Shown here: one piece after another, positions 57,379 to 64,000 of the stretch
Layout of the letters: each line of letters opens with the position of its first letter
How positions within the stretch are numbered: the first letter of the stretch is position 1
Source of the DNA: Gilliamella sp. wkB108
GTDB taxonomy: Bacteria; Pseudomonadota; Gammaproteobacteria; Enterobacterales; Orbaceae
Length of the DNA stretch: 64,000 bases
Direction of reading: 5' to 3'
NCBI RefSeq assembly: GCF_001690195.1
Contig: NZ_LZGM01000012.1
Coordinates: 1 to 64,000 of the forward strand
Made by a program: the position numbers and the translations under genes
Notes under the pieces: model-generated
The model's input: only the letters and a program-made list of their open reading frames with translations
The model's database searches: none
Told to the model about the DNA's origin: nothing

Positions 57379-58296
57379 CTATTTGATACTTGATTTAGCA
57401 TCTTTGAGTAATTCCGCAATACCGCCGATACTACCCATTAGGTTAGCAGCATCAAGAGGCATCATAATGACTTTACTATTATCTGCTGAACCAATTTGTT
57501 GTAAGGCATCAGTATATTTTTGCGCCACGAAATAGTTAATTGCATTGATGTTTCCTGCAGCAATGGCTTCAGAAACCATTTGAGTTGCTTTTGCTTCCGC
57601 TTCTGCAGCTCTTTCACGCGCTTCAGCTTGTAAGAAAGCCGCTTGACGTTCACCTTCAGCTTTTAAAATTTCAGACTGTTTTTCACCTTCAGAACGTAAA
57701 ATTGCTGCTTGACGAACACCTTCGGCCTCTAAAATTTCCGCACGTTTATTACGTTCGGCTTTCATTTGCGCATTCATGGCAGCAATCAGTTCAGCAGGTG
57801 GTCGCACATCCCTAATTTCAATACGGGTGATCTTAATTCCCCAAGGGCTAGTTGCATCATCAACAATACTAAGTAATTTAGAATTGATATGATCACGTTG
57901 CGATAACATTTCATCAAGCTCCATACTACCTAACACAGTACGAATATTAGTCATCATTAGATTGATAACTGCACGTTCTAATTGATTGACTTGGTAAGCG
58001 GCTCTGGCAGCTTCTTGCACTTGAATAAAACAGACAGCATCAATTTGTACATTAGCATTATCTTTGGAAATGACTTCTTGGGACGGGATATCAAGAACTT
58101 GTTCCATCATATTTATTTTACGACCAACACCATCCATAAAAGGAATAATAATATTCAATCCGGGTTCAAGTGTGTGTGTATATTTCCCAAAACGCTCAAT
58201 GGTATATTGGAAACCTTGAGGGACAATGGTGATTGCTTTAAATACTATCGCAAGAGCAAGCAAAACGATAATACCGACGATAATAAATCCAGGCAT
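57379..58296 (-). CDS. qmcA: SPFH/band-7 stomatin-like membrane protein QmcA
   Basis: 305 residues. One N-terminal membrane anchor ([19 protein letters not shown]), a band-7 domain ([31 protein letters not shown] and [23 protein letters not shown]), then an Ala/Glu-rich coiled coil with repeated LxAEGE(R/K)QA units (about 190-245). Close to E. coli QmcA along its whole length. Forms membrane-bound multimers; in E. coli it is linked to FtsH quality control. Confidence 0.95.
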   Translation of the reverse strand: MPGFIIVGIIVLLALAIVFKAITIVPQGFQYTIERFGKYTHTLEPGLNIIIPFMDGVGRKINMMEQVLDIPSQEVISKDNANVQIDAVCFIQVQEAARAAYQVNQLERAVINLMMTNIRTVLGSMELDEMLSQRDHINSKLLSIVDDATSPWGIKITRIEIRDVRPPAELIAAMNAQMKAERNKRAEILEAEGVRQAAILRSEGEKQSEILKAEGERQAAFLQAEARERAAEAEAKATQMVSEAIAAGNINAINYFVAQKYTDALQQIGSADNSKVIMMPLDAANLMGSIGGIAELLKDAKSSIK

Positions 58297-58472
58297 AAAT
58301 GAAAATCTCTTATAAATATATATTGTTTATTGGTGATGATCATTCTATGTGGTCTTGCATCAATTTTCTAGTATTAATAGAATTTTTTTCAAAAAAAACA
58401 ATTAATGACAAAAGGTTATTGATAAAAGTGACACAGAAATATAAAAATTATGATTGTAAAAATATTAATCAC

Positions 58473-58506
58473 TTGACAAAGCATCAATGAACTAGTTTAA
58501 TAGTAC
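58473..58506 (+). promoter_or_regulatory. trp promoter with overlapping TrpR operator
   Basis: -35 TTGACA (58473-58478), 17-bp spacer, -10 TTTAAT (58496-58501). GAACTAGTTTAATAGTAC (58489-58506) overlaps the -10 and differs from the E. coli trp operator GAACTAGTTAACTAGTAC at only two positions. TrpR with tryptophan should repress here. Confidence 0.9.
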
Positions 58507-58532
58507 AAAAATAATCTTACAGTTTAAAAATT

Positions 58533-58610
58533 ATGCAACAACAATACTCATTCAATCACTTATTATTAACAGCTATTTTAGGTTGGTGGCGCATTACGAT
58601 TTGCGGGTGA
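58533..58610 (+). CDS. trpL: trp operon leader peptide
   Basis: 25-codon frame MQQQYSFNHLLLTAILGWWR then ITICG and a TGA stop. Tandem Trp codons at residues 18-19 lie in GGT TGG TGG CGC, the same context as in E. coli trpL. It starts 27 bp after the operator and is followed by the attenuator. Ribosome stalling at the Trp pair senses charged tRNA-Trp. Confidence 0.92.
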   Translation: MQQQYSFNHLLLTAILGWWRITICG

Positions 58611-58662
58611 AGTGATGATGTATTGTCTTGGTCTCACGAAACCCGCTTTAAGCGGGTTTTTT
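58602..58662 (+). terminator. trp attenuator
   Basis: Terminator stem AAACCCGC (58639-58646), loop TTTAA, GCGGGTTT (58652-58659), running into six T (58657-58662). GCGGGTGA at the end of trpL (58603-58610) can pair with the ACCCGC/TCAC segment in competition, which would form the antiterminator. This gives Trp-dependent attenuation in addition to TrpR repression. Confidence 0.88.
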
Positions 58663-58721
58663 AGTATCAGGATAAATAATAGCAACAAATTATATAAAAA
58701 TTTAAAAATAGAGAGTCAACA

Positions 58722-60284
58722 ATGAATAAGCCAACGTTAACACAGATAACCAAATCTATCGGTTATTATCAAGATCCGACTCAGGTTTTTTATCAATTAT
58801 GCGATAGTAGACCTGCGACACTTCTGCTTGAATCAGCTGAAATTGATAATAAACAAGGGATCAAAAGTGTGATGATTGTTGATAGTGCATTACGTATTAC
58901 AGCAATCAATACGGAAGTTACAATAGACGCATTAACAACCAATGGTCAAAAGCTATTACCATTATTGCAAGAAGCCTTTACTGATAAAGTGTTGAACCTA
59001 CACATTGATGATGATCAGCTCAAATTAGTATTTCCGCTTATTAACAATATGCAAGATGAAGATTCACGGTTGAAGTCAGTTTCTGTTTTTGATGCATTAA
59101 GGACTTTATTAAACATTGTTAATATTCCGGAACACTATAGTCAAGATGCATTGTTTGTTGGTGGATTATTTAGCTATGATTTAGCCGCTGGTTTTGAACA
59201 TTTACCGGTTTTACCAACCAATCAACGTTGTCAAGATTACTGTTTTTATTTAGCGGAAACGCTATTAGAAATTAATCACAAAAATCATGTCTCTATTTTA
59301 AAAGCTACGGCATTTGATTCTGATCCAGATGAAATTGCGCGTTTAACGCAAAGATTGGATGAATTACAAACTATTTTGAGTCAGCCGATAAAACCAATTA
59401 ATAAACAATTGCTTTCAAATATCCAAGTAAACTGTAATAAAAGTGATGATGATTTCAATACTATCGTTAAAAAGATGCAAGATGCAATTCAACAGGGTGA
59501 AATTTTTCAGGCGGTACCTTCTCGGCGGTTTTCTCTTCCATGTCCTGAACCATTATCAGCTTATCAAGTACTCAAAACCAATAATCCAAGCCCTTACATG
59601 TTCTATATGCAAGATAAAGATTTTGTTCTGTTTGGTGCTTCACCGGAAAGCGCACTTAAATACACCAAGGCAACCAATCAAGTTGAGATTTATCCTATTG
59701 CTGGTACACGACCGCGGGGACTCTCGGCAAATGGAGCAATTGATTTTGATTTAGATAGTCGCTTAGAACTGGAAATGCGTACTGATAAAAAAGAGTTAGC
59801 TGAACATTTAATGTTAGTTGACTTGGCTCGCAACGACTTGGCGCGTATTTGTCAACCCGGCTCTCGTTATACCAAAGAGTTATTAAAAGTAGACCGCTAC
59901 TCTTTTGTGATGCACTTAGTTTCACGCGTTGTCGGTCAACTTCGTGAAGATTTAGATGCACTTCATGCTTATCAAGCAACCATGAATATGGGGACTTTAA
60001 CTGGTGCGCCAAAAGTTCGGGCTATGCAATTAATTGCTGAGTCTGAGAAGTGTAAACGAGGTAGTTATGGTGGTGCGGTAGGTTACTTTACTGCCAATGG
60101 CGATCTTGATACTTGTATTGTAATTCGTTCCGCCTATGTAGAAGACGGTATAGCAACAGTACAAGCAGGAGGGGGCGTTGTATTGGATTCAGATCCTCAA
60201 TCTGAATCGGATGAATCACGTAATAAAGCGCGAGCAGTCGTGCGCGCAATTATGGCAGCACATAATGTAGAAGGTGTATTCTAA
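58722..60284 (+). CDS. trpE: Anthranilate synthase component I
   Basis: Converts chorismate plus ammonia to anthranilate, partnered by the TrpG domain encoded next. 520 residues. The feedback element LLLESAEID is near residue 34-42, where Trp binds in E. coli TrpE. The chorismate-binding half contains [42 protein letters not shown] and [14 protein letters not shown]. The ATG follows GAGAG. Its stop shares one base with the trpGD start. Confidence 0.97.
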   Translation: MNKPTLTQITKSIGYYQDPTQVFYQLCDSRPATLLLESAEIDNKQGIKSVMIVDSALRITAINTEVTIDALTTNGQKLLPLLQEAFTDKVLNLHIDDDQLKLVFPLINNMQDEDSRLKSVSVFDALRTLLNIVNIPEHYSQDALFVGGLFSYDLAAGFEHLPVLPTNQRCQDYCFYLAETLLEINHKNHVSILKATAFDSDPDEIARLTQRLDELQTILSQPIKPINKQLLSNIQVNCNKSDDDFNTIVKKMQDAIQQGEIFQAVPSRRFSLPCPEPLSAYQVLKTNNPSPYMFYMQDKDFVLFGASPESALKYTKATNQVEIYPIAGTRPRGLSANGAIDFDLDSRLELEMRTDKKELAEHLMLVDLARNDLARICQPGSRYTKELLKVDRYSFVMHLVSRVVGQLREDLDALHAYQATMNMGTLTGAPKVRAMQLIAESEKCKRGSYGGAVGYFTANGDLDTCIVIRSAYVEDGIATVQAGGGVVLDSDPQSESDESRNKARAVVRAIMAAHNVEGVF

Positions 60285-61921
60285 TGGCTAATATTTTATT
60301 TATAGATAATATTGATTCGTTTACTTATAACTTAGTCGATCAATTACGGAGTAGCAAACATCATGTGACTGTTTATCGTAATACGATTCCTGCTGATATG
60401 ATTATTGAAAAATTATCACAGATGCAAAATCCTATTCTTTTCTTATCACCGGGACCCGGCGCTCCAAGTGGCGCAGGATGTATGCCTGAACTACTTAAGA
60501 GATTAAAAGGTAAATTACCTATAATCGGTATTTGCTTAGGGCATCAAGCTATTGTTGAGTCTTATGGTGGAACTATTGTCCCCGCTGGTGATATTTTACA
60601 TGGTAAAGCTTCATTGATAGAACATGACGGGCAAGCCATGTTTCAAGGTTTACCTAACCCGTTGCCCGTTGCCCGCTATCACTCATTAAAAGGTGAAAAT
60701 ATTCCTAAAACACTTACCGTTAATGCCATTTGTAATAATATCGTTATGGCAGTACGAAATGATGAAGATCGGATTTGTGGATTTCAATTTCATCCTGAAT
60801 CGATATTGACTATACAAGGGGTTAAATTATTAGAACAAACCATTGCATGGGCGCTAAATCCTCCAGAGAAACAAACAAAACATGAACCACAACAAGAGGC
60901 GATTGTTGATAAACAAGAGTATAATATTCAGCCTATTTTAAATAAATTGTATCTTGGTACAGTATTAAGCCAAGAAGAAAGCAAAATATTATTCAATTTG
61001 ATTATTCAAGGCAAGATAGCACCGACCATTTTAGCAACCGCAATTATCAGTATGAAGGTTCGAGGTGAAAAACCAGATGAAATTGCGGGAGCGGCATTAG
61101 CTTTACTCGATAATGCAGATCCATTTGAAATTCCAGATTATGATTATACCGATATTGTTGGTACTGGGGGTGACGGAACGAATAGCATAAATATCTCAAC
61201 AGCCAGTGCCTTTGTGGCAGCAGCATTGGGTTATAAAGTAGCAAAACATGGTAATCGTGGTGTATCAAGTAAATCAGGTTCATCCGATGTCCTTTCTGCA
61301 CTGGGAATTAAACTCAATATGCCGGCAGAAGCTTCACGCAAGGCATTAGATGAATTAGGCGTTTGTTTCTTGTTTGCTCAACAATATCATTCAGGATTCC
61401 GTCATGCAGCACCAATTCGCCAACAACTAAAAACCCGAACTATTTTTAATGTTCTTGGTCCTTTAATAAATCCGTCCCGACCAAAACGCATTTTATTAGG
61501 CGTGTATCATCCAGATTTAATTAAACCGATTGCTGAAACACTAAAAATGCTCAATTATACGCATGCTTATGTGGTACACGGCGCAGGAATGGATGAAGTG
61601 GCCATTCATGGTGAAACTCAAGTTGCCGAAGTCAAAAATGGTGAAATTCGTTACTTTAGTGTTATGCCAGAAGACTTTGGATTACAAACCTTCGCCTTAA
61701 AAGATATTGAAGGCGGAACACCAGAGATGAATCGTGATATGTTAATCGCTATTTTACAAGGGCATGGCAAATTAGCGCATGAATCAGCTATTGCAGCTAA
61801 TGTTGCTATGTTAATGAGCCTGTTTGGTGAATCAGATTTAAAACAAAATGCTAAACGGGCAATTGCGATGATGCGAAGTGGTAAAGCCTATGAGTTATTA
61901 TTGCAATTAGCAGAAAGATAA
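60284..61921 (+). CDS. trpGD: Anthranilate synthase component II / anthranilate phosphoribosyltransferase fusion
   Basis: 545 residues. The N-terminal glutamine amidotransferase (about 1-190) has nucleophile Cys84 in GICLGHQ and FQFHPESIL with the triad His/Glu. A linker of Lys/Gln/Glu follows, then the TrpD phosphoribosyltransferase from about 210 ([16 protein letters not shown]) with [18 protein letters not shown] and [21 protein letters not shown]. The same fusion is found in E. coli and other enterics. Translationally coupled to trpE. Confidence 0.97.
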   Translation: MANILFIDNIDSFTYNLVDQLRSSKHHVTVYRNTIPADMIIEKLSQMQNPILFLSPGPGAPSGAGCMPELLKRLKGKLPIIGICLGHQAIVESYGGTIVPAGDILHGKASLIEHDGQAMFQGLPNPLPVARYHSLKGENIPKTLTVNAICNNIVMAVRNDEDRICGFQFHPESILTIQGVKLLEQTIAWALNPPEKQTKHEPQQEAIVDKQEYNIQPILNKLYLGTVLSQEESKILFNLIIQGKIAPTILATAIISMKVRGEKPDEIAGAALALLDNADPFEIPDYDYTDIVGTGGDGTNSINISTASAFVAAALGYKVAKHGNRGVSSKSGSSDVLSALGIKLNMPAEASRKALDELGVCFLFAQQYHSGFRHAAPIRQQLKTRTIFNVLGPLINPSRPKRILLGVYHPDLIKPIAETLKMLNYTHAYVVHGAGMDEVAIHGETQVAEVKNGEIRYFSVMPEDFGLQTFALKDIEGGTPEMNRDMLIAILQGHGKLAHESAIAANVAMLMSLFGESDLKQNAKRAIAMMRSGKAYELLLQLAER

Positions 61922-61936
61922 TGGGTAGAAAACAGT

Positions 61937-63319
61937 ATGACAATTGAAGCTCTAACAAAAAATGTTGAAATGGCAACAGTTTTAAAAAAGATCATAGAAG
62001 ATAAACAGATTTGGTTAGCTGACTGCCAAGCCAAACAGCCATTGACGACATTTAAGTCAGCAATAACAGTAAGTGATCGTAATTTTTATCAAGCTTTAGC
62101 TAAGCCTAAAACCGTGTTTATTTTAGAGTGCAAAAAAGCCTCACCGTCAAAAGGCTTGATTCGTAACGATTTTGATCCGGTAAGCATTGCAAAAGTCTAT
62201 AAAGATTATGCCTCAGCTATTTCGGTATTGACCGATGAAAAATACTTTCAAGGTAGTTTTGATTTTTTACCGCTTGTTCGCAACAAAGTGACTCAACCGG
62301 TATTATGCAAAGATTTTATCATTGATGAATATCAAATTTATCTGGCACGATATTATCAAGCAGATGCAATATTATTAATGCTCTCGGTAGTGACAGATGA
62401 AGAGTATCAGCGCTTTAGCCATATTGCACATCAACTAAACATGGGAGTATTAACCGAAGCGAGTACCGCCAGTGAAGTCGAACGAGCTATCAAACTTGGT
62501 GCCAAAGTGATAGGGATTAATAATCGTAACTTGCGTGATCTCTCTGTCGATTTAAATCGTGTTAAAACGTTATCTAAAACTATTCCAAATGATCGGATCA
62601 TTATCAGCGAATCTGGCATTTATACCCACCAACAAGTGAAAGAATTGAGTGCATGTGCTAATGGCTTTTTAATTGGTAGTGCCTTAATGTCAGAAAATAA
62701 TCTGGCATTAGCTATTCGTAAAGTCATGTTGGGTGAAAATAAAGTTTGTGGTTTAACGCGTGTTGAAGATGCAGTAACTGCCTATCAAGCGGGTGCTGTT
62801 TATGGAGGACTGATCTTTGTTCCCAATTCTCCACGTTATATTCAGCCGGTTAAAGCTAGAAAAATAATGGCTGCTGCACCACTTAACTGGGTAGGTGTAT
62901 TTAAAGATGAAAGTATAGATGAAATCTGTCAAATAGCTCAGCAACTTTCGCTCTATGCAGTGCAATTACATGGTAATGAGAGTGAAGAGTATATACAGAA
63001 TTTACGTTATCAATTACCTGAAAAGTGTCAAATATGGAAAGCAATAAGTGTTGTTGACAATATTCCTGAACACAATAATCCATTAATTAGTCGTTATGTG
63101 TTTGATCATGGATCAGGTGGCACCGGTAAAAGTTTTAACTGGTCATTATTAGCTGACCAACATCTTGAAAATGTCATTTTAGCAGGAGGAATTAATCCTC
63201 AAAATATTAAAGTAGCGCTAGCAACAGGGGTTATCGGTGTTGATCTTAACTCTGGAGTGGAAGTGTCACCGGGCATCAAAGATCCACAAAAAATAGCAGC
63301 TGCATTTGCACAAATTTAA
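61937..63319 (+). CDS. trpCF: Indole-3-glycerol-phosphate synthase / phosphoribosylanthranilate isomerase fusion
   Basis: 460 residues, two TIM barrels. The TrpC part (about 1-258) has ILECKKASPSKGLIR, LTDEKYFQGSFDFL, VLCKDFIIDEYQIYLARY, GINNRNLRDLSVDL and SESGI. The TrpF part (about 260-460) has KVCGLTRVEDA with the catalytic Cys, VQLHGNE, VFDHGSGGTGKSFNW and GVDLNSGVEVSPGIKD. The enteric-type trpCF fusion. It starts 15 bp after trpGD. Confidence 0.96.
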   Translation: MTIEALTKNVEMATVLKKIIEDKQIWLADCQAKQPLTTFKSAITVSDRNFYQALAKPKTVFILECKKASPSKGLIRNDFDPVSIAKVYKDYASAISVLTDEKYFQGSFDFLPLVRNKVTQPVLCKDFIIDEYQIYLARYYQADAILLMLSVVTDEEYQRFSHIAHQLNMGVLTEASTASEVERAIKLGAKVIGINNRNLRDLSVDLNRVKTLSKTIPNDRIIISESGIYTHQQVKELSACANGFLIGSALMSENNLALAIRKVMLGENKVCGLTRVEDAVTAYQAGAVYGGLIFVPNSPRYIQPVKARKIMAAAPLNWVGVFKDESIDEICQIAQQLSLYAVQLHGNESEEYIQNLRYQLPEKCQIWKAISVVDNIPEHNNPLISRYVFDHGSGGTGKSFNWSLLADQHLENVILAGGINPQNIKVALATGVIGVDLNSGVEVSPGIKDPQKIAAAFAQI

Positions 63320-63349
63320 TTGAATAATTTAAATTAAAAGGTAATTACT

Positions 63350-64000
63350 ATGTCTAAATTAAACCCGTATTTTGGCGAATTTGGTGGGCAATATGTTCCT
63401 CAAATATTAATGCCTGTACTTGATCAACTAGAGGAAGCTTTTCTATCAGCGATACACGATCCTGCCTTTCAAAAAGAGTTTAACGATCTGTTAGTCAATT
63501 ATGCGGGTCGCCCAACAGCATTGACACTATGCAAAAATTTAACTGCCGGTACGAAAACCAAGCTTTATTTAAAGCGTGAAGATTTAGTACATGGAGGCGC
63601 GCATAAAACTAACCAGGTATTAGGACAAGCATTATTAGCCAAACGCATGGGTAAAACGGAAATTATTGCCGAAACGGGCGCTGGACAACATGGGGTAGCC
63701 TCTGCCTTAGCATGTGCTTTACTTGGTTTAAAATGCCGAATCTACATGGGGGCTAAAGATGTTAAACGTCAAGCACCAAACGTATTTAGAATGCGATTAA
63801 TGGGCGCAACCGTGATCCCTGTAGAAAGTGGTTCTGCAACTTTAAAAGACGCATGTAATGAGGCTTTACGTGATTGGTCAGGTAGCTATGAAAAAGCGCA
63901 TTATATGCTAGGCACGGCTGCCGGTCCGCATCCTTTTCCAACTATTGTGCGTGAATTTCAGCAAATGATTAGTCGCGAAGCCAAACAACAGATCCTTGAA
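63350..64000 (+). CDS. trpB: Tryptophan synthase beta chain, 3' end cut by window
   Basis: PLP enzyme joining indole and serine. 217 codons are visible and remain open at the window end. [20 protein letters not shown] at the N terminus, PLP-binding Lys86 in [20 protein letters not shown] for the carboxylate loop, and [16 protein letters not shown]. The ATG is behind AAAAGG. trpA is expected just beyond the window. Confidence 0.96.
   Translation, partial: MSKLNPYFGEFGGQYVPQILMPVLDQLEEAFLSAIHDPAFQKEFNDLLVNYAGRPTALTLCKNLTAGTKTKLYLKREDLVHGGAHKTNQVLGQALLAKRMGKTEIIAETGAGQHGVASALACALLGLKCRIYMGAKDVKRQAPNVFRMRLMGATVIPVESGSATLKDACNEALRDWSGSYEKAHYMLGTAAGPHPFPTIVREFQQMISREAKQQILE

Noticed and set aside
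58299-58490. 63-residue open frame upstream of the trp promoter
   Set aside because: AT-rich chance frame with no ribosome binding site; it ends in the trp promoter.

Overview
The window is AT-rich, gene-dense chromosomal DNA from a gammaproteobacterium. Nearly every housekeeping protein aligns over its full length with its Escherichia coli counterpart as I remember it. Classic blocks are kept: rpoE-rseA-rseB / lepA-lepB-rnc-era, purH-purD, rnr-rlmB, zapA-6S RNA-fau, dxs-ispA-xseB, opgG-opgH, ppdA-ppdB-ygdB-ppdC, and trpL-trpE-trpGD-trpCF-trpB. AT richness, the loss of some usual partners (rseC after rseB, recO after era, recC beside the ppd genes) and the weight of sugar-acid genes suggest a host-associated lineage such as Orbaceae (Gilliamella-like). 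That placement is inference; no rRNA gene is present to test it.

Layout. 1-10100: end of a CoA-pyrophosphatase-like NUDIX gene, cyaA, the sigma-E operon (with a near-consensus sigma-E promoter), then translation/secretion/RNA-processing genes. 10351-13632 (minus): an idn-like locus (IdnR repressor, ketogluconate-type MFS carrier, IdnO) with tandem operators and a CRP-like site. 13897-20944: purHD, rnr, rlmB and an unrecognised gene. 21499-37108 (minus): catalase, folate ligase, 6S RNA, zapA, isoprenoid genes, rmuC, epmA, an osmoregulated periplasmic glucan operon headed by an unknown lipoprotein, yecH and rnb. 37246-41475: ybfF, the minor-pilin cluster, dapD, yajQ. 41713-48913: bglX, then a contiguous pyruvate-sensing unit: BtsS kinase, BtsR regulator, a textbook BtsR double operator, and the BtsT transporter. 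49120-55491 (minus): a six-gene sugar-acid operon (kinase, 2-hydroxyacid dehydrogenase, zinc dehydrogenase, SDR, GntP-family permease, KDPG aldolase), controlled from a shared region by a divergent UxuR/ExuR-like regulator with two operators and a strong CRP site. 56820-58296: ybbJ-like/qmcA. 58473-64000: trp operon with TrpR operator, leader peptide and attenuator; trpB runs off the window.

How it fits together. The two sugar-acid loci look complementary. The first can import and reduce a ketogluconate. The second can import an aldonate, oxidise and re-reduce it to gluconate, phosphorylate it and cleave KDPG to pyruvate plus glyceraldehyde 3-phosphate. Edd (6-phosphogluconate dehydratase), which would link kinase and aldolase, is not in the window. 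CRP sites at both loci, with cyaA also present, suggest catabolite control. Pyruvate uptake through BtsT adds to this carbon-scavenging theme.

I saw no transposase, prophage, CRISPR array, tRNA, rRNA or recognisable defence system. The least explained content is a short interspersed repeat (about 38 bp, four clear copies plus one diverged), an orphan protein after rlmB, the lipoprotein heading opgGH, and several strong unassigned stem-loops.
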